Assembly: GCA_017526525.1 (NCBI GenBank)
Contig: JAFXRG010000023.1
Span: 1-64,000 of the forward strand
From: Clostridia bacterium
Lineage (GTDB): Bacteria > Bacillota > Clostridia > Christensenellales > Aristaeellaceae
Direction of reading: 5' to 3'
Length of the DNA stretch: 64,000 nucleotides
The notes beneath the pieces are model-generated. The model ran no database searches. It saw nothing but the letters and a program-made list of their open reading frames with translations, and was not told the origin of the DNA. How positions within the stretch are numbered: the stretch's first letter is position 1; each line of letters opens with the position of its first letter. The translations under genes were made by a program, and so were the position numbers. Below, one piece after another: positions 25,710 to 34,301 of the stretch.

Positions 25710-25747
25710 TGCCCGGAACCGGGAAAAACCGGGAACCGGGCACTTTT
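25710..25747 (+). terminator. Terminator after the cNMP-binding gene
   Basis: TGCCCGGAACCGG and CCGGGAACCGGGCA form an interrupted hairpin around AAAAA, followed by CTTTTTAT. Confidence 0.82.
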
Positions 25748-25785
25748 TATATCTTCCGACAGAATGGCAGGAGCGTGCAGGAATC

Positions 25786-26571
25786 ATGGGAATCTATGTG
25801 GATACATGTGTGCTGCCCCGCAACCGGTTGGAAACCGCACAGGTTTACCGGGAAAGGTTCGGGAACGGACTTGGATTTGAAATCCTGATGATGTTTGACA
25901 TGCCGGAGTTTGAGGAAAACTTCCGGAAAAATATCGATTTCTTTGCGGAAGGACCGCTGATGTTTCACGAACCGGTACTGGGGGTGGATCATGCGTTTCC
26001 CCGGGGCAGCACGGTCTGGGAAGAGGGAATGTATCATCTCCGGCTGACCAAAAAGTTTGCCGAGGTGCTGCATCCGTCCCTGATGGTATACCATCTGAAC
26101 AACGGGCAGGTCATTCCGGAGAAGAAGGAGGAAATGCTCCGGAACTCCCTGGAAAACCTGGAGGAAATGCGGGAAATGTTTCCCGATACGCGGATCCTGG
26201 TGGAAAATACCGGCATCGAAATTGTCGGGAACCTTCTGCTGAACCAGCAGGAATTTACGGATGTGTGCCGGGACAGGGACCTGCCGGTCCTGATTGACGT
26301 GGGCCATGCCAACGCCAACGGCTGGGATGTTCCGAAGCTTATTGCGGACCTGGCAGACCGGATCGGCGGATTCCATCTTCACAACAACGACGGGATGCAC
26401 GATTTGCACAACCGCCTCCGGGAGGGCACCGCGGATTACGCTAAGCTGGTGCCCTGCATGGACGCGAAGACGCCGGAGGCAATCCGTGTGATTGAATACA
26501 CCCGGCCGGTATACCACGGAGAACCGCTGATGGAGGATATTGCCTATCTGCAGGCACTGTCCGGAAAATAA
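25786..26571 (+). CDS. Sugar phosphate isomerase/epimerase-like TIM-barrel protein
   Basis: A 261-residue AP-endonuclease-2/xylose-isomerase-like TIM barrel. Metal-site candidates are visible: FHEPV near 62, VYHLNN near 102, LVENTGIE near 140, DVGHAN near 166 and GFHLHNNDG near 190. The family includes sugar isomerases, epimerases and inosose dehydratases; the substrate here cannot be assigned. It starts 39 bases after the terminator of the cNMP-binding gene and is followed 27 bases later by the cyclase gene, so these two are likely co-transcribed. Confidence 0.83.
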   Translation: MGIYVDTCVLPRNRLETAQVYRERFGNGLGFEILMMFDMPEFEENFRKNIDFFAEGPLMFHEPVLGVDHAFPRGSTVWEEGMYHLRLTKKFAEVLHPSLMVYHLNNGQVIPEKKEEMLRNSLENLEEMREMFPDTRILVENTGIEIVGNLLLNQQEFTDVCRDRDLPVLIDVGHANANGWDVPKLIADLADRIGGFHLHNNDGMHDLHNRLREGTADYAKLVPCMDAKTPEAIRVIEYTRPVYHGEPLMEDIAYLQALSGK

Positions 26572-26598
26572 AAACATTCAGAAAGAACGGAAATAAAA

Positions 26599-27912
26599 AT
26601 GATTCAGGAAATGAGCGCGGACCAGGTCAGTTATATTTTCCGGAACATGGAGGACACGGTATGCCTGACAAGCCGGAAAGGGGATCTGCTTTATGCCAAT
26701 CCGGCCGCGGAAAAACTGTTCGGGCTGGACCGGACTGCTGATGCAAAAATCTGGGATGTGATTCCCTTTGTGACGGGAAATGACGAGCTGATTCAGCTGT
26801 TTATCGACGGGGTCATGGAAAAGAAATCCCTTCAGTCCCTGGTGGACTATTATCGAAAGGACGGATCAAAGGCACGGCTTCGGGTGAGCCTCACCTGCGG
26901 TTCGGACGGATTGATCCTGTTCGTGATCAGTGACCTGACAAACCTGCTGAAGCTGAAGTTTGCCTTTGCCCGGTACACTTCACCGGAGATTGCCGACATC
27001 GTAATGACCACGCCGGACGGGGAAAAACAGGGAGGCCAGACCCGTGAGGTTACGATCCTGATGAGCGACCTGCGGGGCTTTACCGCAATGAGCACCCACC
27101 TGTCGTCCATGGAACTGATTGACCTGATTAACCATTATTTTGAGTTTATGTCCGAGGCCATCAGCAGAAACAAAGGCACGGTCATTGAATTCCTGGGAGA
27201 CGGGATCTTTTCGGTTTTCGGTGCGCCCATCGACCTGCCGGATCATCCGGCAGCGGCGGTGAGATGCGCCGTTGAAATGCAGAACGCCATGGAAAAAGTG
27301 AATGCCTGGAACCGGGAAAAGGGATATCCGGAGCTGGAGATGGGAATCGGCATTCATACCGGTCTGGCGGTGGTGGGCAACATCGGGTCGGAACACAAAA
27401 TGAAATACGGGTGCATGGGAGAAACCGTCAATCTGGCCGGACGGCTGGAAAGCCTCAGCACCGGGGGACAGATTTATATTTCCGAAAAAACCCTGAAGAT
27501 GATTCCTGAGGGGGTGACCGTGGCCGGCGAAAACAGCTTCATGCCCAAGGGCGGCCGTGACGAGCTGAAGGTATTTGAAATAACCGGCATCGGGAAGGAC
27601 CTTCATCTGAATGGCCTGTCAAACAAAATCGAATGGGAAGAGCTGCCCTCCAGGGGCGTTTACCCCTTCCATCTCCTGAATGGCAAGGTTGTGGGGGAGG
27701 AAACCTACCACGGACAGTTTTTCCGGATGTCTGCGGACGGGAAATACGCCTGGATGAAAACCGACCGGCATCTGTTCCGGCTGGATAACCTGATGATCCG
27801 GATCGCTGATGCTGACGTGTATGCCAAGGTGACCGCCGTCGAGGCAAATGGCTATACGATCCGCTTCACTTCAAAGCCGGATCACCTGAAGGAACTGATG
27901 GAAAAAGCCTGA
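26599..27912 (+). CDS. PAS domain plus class III nucleotidyl cyclase
   Basis: A 437-residue protein. A PAS domain covers about residues 9-115. A class III cyclase domain follows (about 150-310) with both metal aspartates (Asp157 in SDLRGF, Asp201 in FLGDG) and the transition-state Asn278/Arg282 (VNLAGR), so it should be active. The purine-selecting Lys of adenylate cyclases is Glu197 (VIEFLGDG) and the second selector position is Gly271. The C-terminal ~100 residues (after 335) look like a beta-rich PilZ-like domain. No membrane segment is seen. A protein with two cNMP-binding domains is encoded nearby, suggesting a local signalling module. Confidence 0.88.
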   Translation: MIQEMSADQVSYIFRNMEDTVCLTSRKGDLLYANPAAEKLFGLDRTADAKIWDVIPFVTGNDELIQLFIDGVMEKKSLQSLVDYYRKDGSKARLRVSLTCGSDGLILFVISDLTNLLKLKFAFARYTSPEIADIVMTTPDGEKQGGQTREVTILMSDLRGFTAMSTHLSSMELIDLINHYFEFMSEAISRNKGTVIEFLGDGIFSVFGAPIDLPDHPAAAVRCAVEMQNAMEKVNAWNREKGYPELEMGIGIHTGLAVVGNIGSEHKMKYGCMGETVNLAGRLESLSTGGQIYISEKTLKMIPEGVTVAGENSFMPKGGRDELKVFEITGIGKDLHLNGLSNKIEWEELPSRGVYPFHLLNGKVVGEETYHGQFFRMSADGKYAWMKTDRHLFRLDNLMIRIADADVYAKVTAVEANGYTIRFTSKPDHLKELMEKA

Positions 27913-27924
27913 ACCGGAAGTATA

Positions 27925-27948
27925 GGCCCCGGAGAAGATTCCGGGGCC
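27925..27948 (+). terminator. GC-rich hairpin after the cyclase gene
   Basis: GGCCCCGGA and TCCGGGGCC form a perfect 9-base-pair stem around GAAGAT 12 bases after the stop codon. No T-tract follows, so it may act as a weak or factor-dependent terminator. Confidence 0.5.
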
Positions 27949-27954
27949 GAAGCC

Positions 27955-27968
27955 TGTAAACGTTTGCA
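27955..27968. promoter_or_regulatory. cre-like operator upstream of mglBAC
   Basis: TGTAAACGTTTGCA is a nearly perfect palindrome and matches the CcpA cre consensus TGWAANCGNTNWCA at all but one position. It lies about 65 bases before the mglB -35 box. A CcpA or other LacI-family protein is the likely binder. Confidence 0.65.
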
Positions 27969-28032
27969 GCATCGAAAACAATTTAAGAACAGGAAAATCA
28001 ACCTTTTTCGGATTAAAACAAACAAAAATCCA

Positions 28033-28062
28033 TTTACAAAACGACCTGTTTTTGTGTAAAAT
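28033..28062 (+). promoter_or_regulatory. Promoter of mglBAC
   Basis: TTTACA (28033-28038) and TAAAAT (28057-28062) with an 18-base spacer lie in an AT-rich stretch 58 bases before mglB. Together with the hairpin and cre-like site this accounts for the 208-base gap after the cyclase gene. Confidence 0.75.
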
Positions 28063-28120
28063 ATGGCCAGTATCAAACCGGATTGTTCATCCGGAAAATC
28101 AAAAAAAGGAGGATCTCTAT

Positions 28121-29170
28121 ATGAAGAAACTGGTAGCCCTGGTTTTGGCACTGATCATGGTGCTGAGCTGCACCGCGGTTTTCGCGGATGAAGCGAAAAA
28201 GGAATTCAACGTCACCGTACTCGTCTGGAAATTTGACGACACCTACGGCTCCTCTGTCCGTCAGGGCATGATGAAGTGGAAGGCTGTTGCCGAAGAAGAA
28301 CTGGGAATCACCATCAACCTGGACATGCAGGATGCTGGCGACGACATGGCCAAGCAGGTCGAACAGTGCGACCAGGCCATCAGCAAGAAGCCTGACTTCG
28401 TGATCATCAACCTGGCAGAGCCGGCCGGCGGCCAGACCCTGGTCGACAAACTGACCGCTGCGGGCATCCCCTTCCTGTTCTACAACATTCCGCCGTCTGA
28501 AGAGACCTACGAATCCGTTGTGAAGAACTCCGGCTCCTTCTTCGTCGGCACGCTGCCGCGCGAAGCGGGCGACATGCAGGGTGAAATCCTGGCTGATCTG
28601 TGGGCGAAGGATCCCGCCAAGATCGACGTCAACGGCGACGGAAAGATCCAGTTCGTTGAATTCAAGGGCGTTGCCAACAACCCCGAAGCCATTGCCCGTA
28701 CCCAGTACTCCGAAGAGACCGCCAAGGAACTGGGCGTTCCGCTGGAAATGGTCACCGACATCATCGTGGCTGACTGGGATACCACCAAGGCCAACGATGC
28801 CATGAAGGCCACCTGGTCCTCTCATCCGGAAATCGAACTGGTTTTCGCCAACAACGATGACATGGCCATCGGCGTTATCGCTGCCCTGAGCGAGACCGGC
28901 TACAACACCGGTAAAGAAGGTGACAAATCCATCGCTGTGATCGGCGTGGACGCCACCGACGCTGCCATCGAAGCCATCAAGGCCGGAAAGATGACCGCTA
29001 CCGTTAAGCAGGACGGCGATGCCATGGGTCATGCCAACATCGAGTTCATGCTGAACAAGCTGATGAACGGAGACTTCTATGCCGGCATGGAAGACAAGTA
29101 CAAGCTGAACGATGACGGCTGCTCCGTTTACATCCCCTACGCGAAGATCACCCTGGATAACCTGGACTAA
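28121..29170 (+). CDS. mglB: Galactose/glucose-type periplasmic-binding-protein homologue (MglB)
   Basis: A 349-residue exported sugar-binding protein. The signal peptide MKKLVALVLALIMVLSCTAVFA may end in a lipobox-like VLSC or be cleaved after VFA. The mature protein has the type I fold and a calcium loop DVNGDGKIQFVEF (from Asp169) that is a hallmark of the D-galactose/D-glucose-binding protein MglB. AAAAGGAGGATC lies 8 bases before the ATG at 28121; the frame upstream runs through the promoter and is rejected. ATPase and permease genes follow, giving a complete mglBAC set. Import of galactose, methyl-galactosides or glucose is inferred from the family. Confidence 0.9.
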   Translation: MKKLVALVLALIMVLSCTAVFADEAKKEFNVTVLVWKFDDTYGSSVRQGMMKWKAVAEEELGITINLDMQDAGDDMAKQVEQCDQAISKKPDFVIINLAEPAGGQTLVDKLTAAGIPFLFYNIPPSEETYESVVKNSGSFFVGTLPREAGDMQGEILADLWAKDPAKIDVNGDGKIQFVEFKGVANNPEAIARTQYSEETAKELGVPLEMVTDIIVADWDTTKANDAMKATWSSHPEIELVFANNDDMAIGVIAALSETGYNTGKEGDKSIAVIGVDATDAAIEAIKAGKMTATVKQDGDAMGHANIEFMLNKLMNGDFYAGMEDKYKLNDDGCSVYIPYAKITLDNLD

Positions 29171-29213
29171 TCATCCCGGCGTGATGAACAGGATGTAAAA
29201 AACTATTCAAAAG

Positions 29214-29247
29214 GGTTCCGGCGGCTTCGGTCGCCGGAACCTGTTTT
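29214..29247 (+). terminator. Hairpin between mglB and mglA (attenuator-like)
   Basis: GGTTCCGGCG (29214-29223) pairs with CGCCGGAACC (29232-29241) and TGTTTT follows. A partial terminator after the binding-protein gene is common in such operons and raises mglB expression above that of mglA and mglC. Confidence 0.75.
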
Positions 29248-29360
29248 GAGAAAACAATGGGGCTGAGTTTCCGGAAACAGTGGTTCCGAACCGGTTTGCG
29301 GAAGCATTGTTTGCGGAAACCCGGATGCAAGAATACATCAGAAAAGTGGTGAGACTGCAC

Positions 29361-30899
29361 ATGTCTGAGAACCAGGAAACCAAAACCCGGGAGACGTTCC
29401 TTCTGGAAATGATGGACATTGAGAAAACGTTCCCGGGCGTCAAGGCGCTGGATCACGCGAGACTTCAGCTGCGGGCCGGAACGGTTCATGCCCTGATGGG
29501 GGAGAACGGCGCCGGCAAGTCCACGCTGATGAAGTGCCTGTTCGGAATCTATACCCGGGACAGCGGCACCATTCAGCTGAACGGCACTCCCGTGACCTTC
29601 ACCAGCCCGCGGGACGCACTGGACAACGGCGTTGCCATGGTGCACCAGGAGCTGAACCAGGTGCTTCGCCGGAACGTGATGGAGAACGTCTGGCTGGGAC
29701 GGTTCCCGACCACCCGGTTCGGCACCGTGGATACCCGGAAGATGTATGCGGACACGAAAGCAGTTTTCGAGAAACTGGAAATCGACGTGGATCCGAAACA
29801 GATTATCGGGGAGCTTTCCGTTTCCAAGCGCCAGATGGTGGAAATCGCGAAGGCGGTTTCCTACAACGCGAAGATTGTGGTGCTGGACGAGCCGACCAGT
29901 TCGCTGACCGAGGATGAGGTGGAACACCTTTTCCGCATCATGAAGCGCCTGACGGCGGAAGGCGTCGGCCTGATCTATATCAGCCACAAGATGGATGAAA
30001 TCCTGCGGATTTCCGACGACGTCACCATTATGCGCGACGGCCAGTGGATTGCCACGAAGCCTGCCCAGGGGCTGACAAAGGAAGAAATCATCCGCCTGAT
30101 GGTGGGCCGGGAAATGACCAACCAGTTCCCGCCCAAGAACAACCAGGTCGGTGAAGTACTGCTGGACGTGAAAAACTTCAGCGGTATGTATGAGCCCACC
30201 TGCCATGACGTCACCTTCCAGCTGCACAAGGGAGAGGTGCTGGGAGTAGCCGGCCTGGTCGGTTCCCGCCGGACAGAGCTGCTGAACACGCTGTTCGGTT
30301 ATTTCACCAAGGGCGGCGGAACGGTGGAAATGAACGGAAAGAAAATCAGCAATGTGACCACCGCTGAAGCCCGGAAAAACGGTTTCGCCCTGATTACCGA
30401 AGAGCGCCGGGCCACCGGTATTTTTGCCGAAAACTCCATTCTGTTCAACTCCATCATCGCAAACGTGGACGCCTATGGTTCACCGCTGCTGAACGGCAGG
30501 AAAATGGACAAGGATACGGACTGGGTTATTGAATCCATCAAGGTGAAAACCCCCGGCAAGAAGACCCACATCAAGAGCCTCTCGGGCGGAAACCAGCAGA
30601 AGGTGATTATCGGGCGCTGGCTGCTGACCCAGCCGGATGTACTGCTGCTGGACGAGCCGACCCGCGGTATTGACGTCGGCGCCAAATATGAAATTTACCA
30701 GCTGATTCTGAAACTGGCGGAACAGGGAAAAGGCGTCATGATGGTTTCCTCCGAAATGCCGGAGCTCCTGGGCATCTGCGACCGGATTCTGGTCATGTCC
30801 AACGGCCGGCTGGCGGGCATTGTGGAACGCGGCAAGGATTTCGGCAACATCCCGGGAGAACAGGAAACGATCATGGCTCTGGCAGCCAAGTACGTGTGA
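29361..30899 (+). CDS. mglA: Galactose-type ABC transporter ATPase (MglA)
   Basis: A 512-residue protein with two ABC domains as in MglA/RbsA ATPases. First half: Walker [10 protein letters not shown], signature [13 protein letters not shown], Walker [11 protein letters not shown]. Second half: a degenerate P-loop region [13 protein letters not shown], signature LSGGNQQKV and Walker [12 protein letters not shown]. The second nucleotide site is probably inactive, as is usual for the family. ATG 29361 gives the normal length; in-frame GTG 29280 and ATG 29325 exist upstream and the ribosome binding site is weak, so the start is uncertain. mglC starts 14 bases after the stop. Confidence 0.9.
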   Translation: MSENQETKTRETFLLEMMDIEKTFPGVKALDHARLQLRAGTVHALMGENGAGKSTLMKCLFGIYTRDSGTIQLNGTPVTFTSPRDALDNGVAMVHQELNQVLRRNVMENVWLGRFPTTRFGTVDTRKMYADTKAVFEKLEIDVDPKQIIGELSVSKRQMVEIAKAVSYNAKIVVLDEPTSSLTEDEVEHLFRIMKRLTAEGVGLIYISHKMDEILRISDDVTIMRDGQWIATKPAQGLTKEEIIRLMVGREMTNQFPPKNNQVGEVLLDVKNFSGMYEPTCHDVTFQLHKGEVLGVAGLVGSRRTELLNTLFGYFTKGGGTVEMNGKKISNVTTAEARKNGFALITEERRATGIFAENSILFNSIIANVDAYGSPLLNGRKMDKDTDWVIESIKVKTPGKKTHIKSLSGGNQQKVIIGRWLLTQPDVLLLDEPTRGIDVGAKYEIYQLILKLAEQGKGVMMVSSEMPELLGICDRILVMSNGRLAGIVERGKDFGNIPGEQETIMALAAKYV

Positions 30900-30913
30900 T
30901 GAGGTGAAAAGAG

Positions 30914-32587
30914 ATGAGCAAGAAAAGGATCATTGGCATCATCATGCTGGTCGTGCTTGCGGCAGGCATCGGACTCGCAATCTACGGCGCGACGGGCATC
31001 GGGATCTATGACAACGCCGCCGCGATGCTGGGCGGGGACAAGAAGGCCGCCATCGGCTACATCCAGGATCCCTCCTCCCTGAAGGAACTTGGTTCCCTGG
31101 AGAAGCTCGGCAACGATAAGGTCGTCAGCTTCCTGAAAGGACTGGGACTGGACAGCAGCCGGGTTGAGGCGGCGGTGAACGAACGGGCTTCCTATGAAAC
31201 GGCGGTTGCCAACGCGAAAGACCGGGGCAAGTTCCTGGAGTACGCCCACAAAAAAGATGAGACCGTGACGGAGGAAAACCTGAACGATCTGATCAAGGAC
31301 CGGGAGCGGAGTGAACCCATGCGGGCCGAAATGGCCATGGAGGAGCTGGGGATCACCGACAAGGCGGAATTTGACAGAATCGCCTCCAATGAAGGCCTGC
31401 TGGGCCTGTACCGGGAAGGCCTGCCGAAGCTGCTGGAGAACGGCCGGATGACCAGCGGCGTTGTGATCCAGTTTATCGGTATCGTGCTGATTGTTGTGGC
31501 GCTGGCTTACTTTGTGATCCAGGCCATGGACATCAAGCCCCGGGCCAAAACCCGGGCAGCAAACCCGAAAACGGCCAAACTGACCAATTTCTTCCTGAAC
31601 TATGCACTGTTCATTATTCTGGGCCTGATTCTGGTGGTGGTTTCCATCATCCGGATTGACTTCCTGAGTATGAACAACATTCTGAACATCCTGCAGAATG
31701 CTTCCACGAAGGGTATCCTGGCCCTGGGCTGCGCGGGCCTGATCGTGCTGGCCGGTACGGACCTGTCCATCGGCCGTGTGCTGGGTATTTCCGCAGCCGT
31801 GACGGCTTCCCTGGTACAGTCCACCACCTATGCCAGCCGGATGTTCCCCACGATGGTTCAGCCGCTGGGAGCTTTCGGTCTGCTGGTTCCGCTGTTTGCC
31901 TCCATCGCCGTGGCTGTGGCTTTCAGCCTGATCAACGGCTTCGGCGTGGCCAAGCTGCATCTGCACGCGTTCATCGTAACCCTGGGCACGCAGCTGATCG
32001 CCTACGGCGCCAACTGCCTGTATATTGAATCCCAGCCATCCGGTACAGCCCAGGCACTGTCCACGTTTGATCCCACGTTCCTGAATATCGCTGCCGGTGC
32101 CATCTACATCGGCGAGCTGCGTATTCCCCTGGTGGTCATCTACTTCCTGGTGCTGTCCGCCATTGTCTGGGTGATCTGGAACAAGACGAAACTGGGCAAG
32201 AACATGTTCGCCGTGGGCGGCAATACCGAAGCGGCGGCCGTTTCCGGCGTGAACGTGGCCAAGACCATCATGCTGGTTTATCTGCTGGCCGGCGTGCTCT
32301 ACGGTACAGCTTCCTTCCTGGAAGCGGCCCGGATCACCTCCGTCGGCGCCAACACCGGCCTGAACTACGAACTGGACGCCATCAGCGCGGTGGTGGTCGG
32401 CGGCGTCAGCTTCTCCGGCGGCGTCGGTACCATCCAGGGCGTTGTGATCGGCGCGGTGATCATGCAGGCCATTGTGTATGCCCTGCAGTTCCTGGGCATC
32501 AACCCCTATATTCAGTACATTATCCGCGGCCTGATCATTATCCTGGCGGTTTCCATCGACGTACGCAAGTACATTGTGAAGAAGTAA
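30914..32587 (+). CDS. mglC: Galactose-type ABC permease (MglC) with N-terminal extension
   Basis: A 557-residue permease, against about 336 for E. coli MglC. The C-terminal ~340 residues have the family core (LALGCAGLIVLAGTDLSIG, FIVTLGTQLIAYG, VGGVSFSGGVGT). The extra N-terminal ~200 residues comprise a membrane helix (5-27), a largely helical hydrophilic segment rich in Lys and Glu (about 40-180), and another helix (183-205). Topology would place that segment outside the membrane, where it could interact with MglB. Longer MglC homologues are found in other Firmicutes, but the role of the extension is unknown to me. Confidence 0.9.
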   Translation: MSKKRIIGIIMLVVLAAGIGLAIYGATGIGIYDNAAAMLGGDKKAAIGYIQDPSSLKELGSLEKLGNDKVVSFLKGLGLDSSRVEAAVNERASYETAVANAKDRGKFLEYAHKKDETVTEENLNDLIKDRERSEPMRAEMAMEELGITDKAEFDRIASNEGLLGLYREGLPKLLENGRMTSGVVIQFIGIVLIVVALAYFVIQAMDIKPRAKTRAANPKTAKLTNFFLNYALFIILGLILVVVSIIRIDFLSMNNILNILQNASTKGILALGCAGLIVLAGTDLSIGRVLGISAAVTASLVQSTTYASRMFPTMVQPLGAFGLLVPLFASIAVAVAFSLINGFGVAKLHLHAFIVTLGTQLIAYGANCLYIESQPSGTAQALSTFDPTFLNIAAGAIYIGELRIPLVVIYFLVLSAIVWVIWNKTKLGKNMFAVGGNTEAAAVSGVNVAKTIMLVYLLAGVLYGTASFLEAARITSVGANTGLNYELDAISAVVVGGVSFSGGVGTIQGVVIGAVIMQAIVYALQFLGINPYIQYIIRGLIIILAVSIDVRKYIVKK

Positions 32588-32590
32588 GCC

Positions 32591-32821
32591 ATGAAGGACG
32601 AAAGAAGCATCCGCAATGCCCGGGCGGAGATGGAGGTTGCGAAAACGCAGTCGGAAAAAACCTTCTCCGAAAAGCCTGCTGGCCCCCGGCGCTACAAGCT
32701 GTATGACAAGATCAAGGATCGTGTGTCCCTGCGAACGGTGGACCTGGTGATTGTGATTACCTCCGTGCTGCTGGTTGCGGCGCTGGTGATCGGAATTCTC
32801 ACCGGAAGCCGTGCAAAGTAA
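32591..32821 (+). CDS. Small single-pass membrane protein in mgl operon
   Basis: A 76-residue protein with a charged N-terminal half (MKDERSIRNARAEMEVAKTQ) and one hydrophobic helix (about residues 51-71, VDLVIVITSVLLVAALVIGI), then a short basic end. It starts 3 bases after mglC and ends directly at a strong terminator, so it is the last gene of the operon. I do not recognise a family; a small accessory subunit of the transporter is possible. Confidence 0.72.
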   Translation: MKDERSIRNARAEMEVAKTQSEKTFSEKPAGPRRYKLYDKIKDRVSLRTVDLVIVITSVLLVAALVIGILTGSRAK

Positions 32822-32823
32822 CG

Positions 32824-32863
32824 AAAGCTCCTTCCTGCCAAACCGCAGGAAGGAGCTTTTTTT
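32824..32863. terminator. Bidirectional terminator between mgl operon and miaA
   Basis: AAGCTCCTTCCTGC pairs with GCAGGAAGGAGCTT around CAAACC and ends in seven T on the plus strand. It serves the mgl operon; the convergent miaA gene ends 18 bases further on and could use the same hairpin in reverse. Confidence 0.92.
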
Positions 32864-32880
32864 GAAAACAGGTAGCCGGT

Positions 32881-33771
32881 TCAGCCGTCCTTCAGGAATT
32901 CCCGGATACAACCGGAAGCCTCCTCCAGCGGATCTCCGGCCATGTCCAGCCAGTGAATCCGGGGATCCCGGCGGAACCAGGTCATCTGGCGCTTGGCAAA
33001 CTTTTTGATGGCGTTTCCCAGCTCTTCCACCATCTGATCATATCCGATCCTGCCCGTGAGGTACCAGGTCAGATACTTATACTCAAGGCCGAGCTTTACA
33101 AGGAACTCTTCGGAAACGCCTTCTTCCAGCAGGGCTTTTACCTCATCCACCATGCCTTCCTGCAGGCGCTTCTCCAGCCGCTCGTCAATCCGCTGCTTCA
33201 GGATTTCCCGGGGCCAGGTGACCCCCAGCTTCAGCAGGGTATAGCGGGGAGATTTCCCGGCAGGATGATAGTCGTCCGCCGCCAGGCGCTCCAGGGCCCG
33301 CATCACCCGATGGCGGTTGCGGGGATCGATGTCCGTATCCGGCAGCTGCTTTTTAAGCATTTCATACAGGGCCGGCGTGTCAAAGGTTTCAAAATGCGCC
33401 CGGAGGGAATGATCCGGCGCCTGGTCACTGAGCTCGTATCCGTCCGCCACGGCATCCACATACAGCCCGGTACCGCCCACAAGAAAGGGAACGCGGCCCC
33501 GGGAAAGGATTCCGTCAATGGCTTCGAAGCCGAGGCGCTGGAAGTCCGCCATGGAAAAAAATTCGCCGGGTTTTCGCACGTTCAGCAGGTGATGGGGAAT
33601 CCCGCGGGTTTCCTCCGGCGTGATTTTGCCGGATCCGAGATCCAGCCGCTCATATACCTGACGTGAATCGGCGGAAACGATTTCCCCGCCGAAGCGCTCT
33701 GCCAGCGAAACGCCCAGGGAGCTTTTTCCCGAGGCGTTGGTCCCTTCGATTACGATGAGCTTTGGCAGCAT
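32881..33771 (-). CDS. miaA: tRNA dimethylallyltransferase MiaA
   Basis: A 296-residue enzyme that prenylates A37 of tRNAs reading U-starting codons. The P-loop is GTNASGKSSL (residues 10-19, usually GPTASGKT), followed by the family signature VSADSRQVYERLDLGSGK, then PHHLL and FLVGGTGLYVDA near 95. The C-terminal part keeps KFAKRQMTWFRRD. Size is normal (about 300). It is convergent with the mgl operon and divergent from the HU gene. Confidence 0.93.
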   Translation of the reverse strand: MLPKLIVIEGTNASGKSSLGVSLAERFGGEIVSADSRQVYERLDLGSGKITPEETRGIPHHLLNVRKPGEFFSMADFQRLGFEAIDGILSRGRVPFLVGGTGLYVDAVADGYELSDQAPDHSLRAHFETFDTPALYEMLKKQLPDTDIDPRNRHRVMRALERLAADDYHPAGKSPRYTLLKLGVTWPREILKQRIDERLEKRLQEGMVDEVKALLEEGVSEEFLVKLGLEYKYLTWYLTGRIGYDQMVEELGNAIKKFAKRQMTWFRRDPRIHWLDMAGDPLEEASGCIREFLKDG

Positions 33772-33882
33772 ACAGCACCCCTCCTACAACAGGTTTATGA
33801 TACCACACAAAGCCAAATAACCGCAAACAGGTTTCCAATGGCCTGTAAACCATGATTTTTTAACCATTGATGCGGAAAATGC

Positions 33883-33910
33883 TTGACAGAGAAAGGTTTT
33901 CGTATATACT
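33883..33910 (+). promoter_or_regulatory. Promoter of the HU gene
   Basis: TTGACA (33883-33888), 16-base spacer, TATACT (33905-33910), 36 bases before the HU start. It lies in the AT-rich divergent gap between miaA and HU, which holds nothing else that I can assign. Confidence 0.82.
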
Positions 33911-33946
33911 GAAGTAGCATCAATTTTTGCAAGGAGGGTTTTCTCA

Positions 33947-34231
33947 ATGAATAAGGGAGAACTGGTTGCTGCTCTGGCGGCTAAAACCGAAATGACGAAA
34001 AAAGAATCCGAAGCGGCTCTGAACGGCATCATCGACGTGATCGCTGAGAGCATGGCCAAGGGTGAAAAAGTCCAGCTGATCGGCTTCGGCACCTTCGAAG
34101 CCAAAGAACGGCCCGCCCGCGTTGCCCGCAACCCCCGCACCGGTGCTTCTGTGAAGATCGCTGCCTGCAAGGCCCCCGCTTTCAAAGCCGGCAAAGCCCT
34201 GAAGGACCTGGTCAACAAGAAGAAAAAGTAA
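33947..34231 (+). CDS. HU-family DNA-binding protein
   Basis: A 94-residue histone-like nucleoid protein with the usual helical N-terminus ([11 protein letters not shown]) and the beta-arm signature [23 protein letters not shown] dimers bind and bend DNA with little sequence preference. It has a strong AAGGAGGG site, its own promoter and its own terminator, typical of a highly expressed single gene. Confidence 0.95.
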   Translation: MNKGELVAALAAKTEMTKKESEAALNGIIDVIAESMAKGEKVQLIGFGTFEAKERPARVARNPRTGASVKIAACKAPAFKAGKALKDLVNKKKK

Positions 34232-34245
34232 TTTAATCGGTTGAA

Positions 34246-34280
34246 CAAAAAAACCGCGGAAACAGCTTCCGCGGTTTTTT
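34246..34280. terminator. Bidirectional terminator between HU and mscS
   Basis: AAAAAACCGCGGAA and TTCCGCGGTTTTTT form a symmetric hairpin around ACAGC. T-runs on both strands let it end transcription from both convergent genes. Confidence 0.92.
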
Positions 34281-34301
34281 GATGCCGGTTTTCCGGCCGG
34301 C

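Noticed and set aside
30695-32911. A 738-residue minus-strand frame opposite mglA/mglC
   Set aside because: The plus-strand genes are unmistakable transporter components; this frame is rich in His, Gln and Gly as expected from antisense translation.
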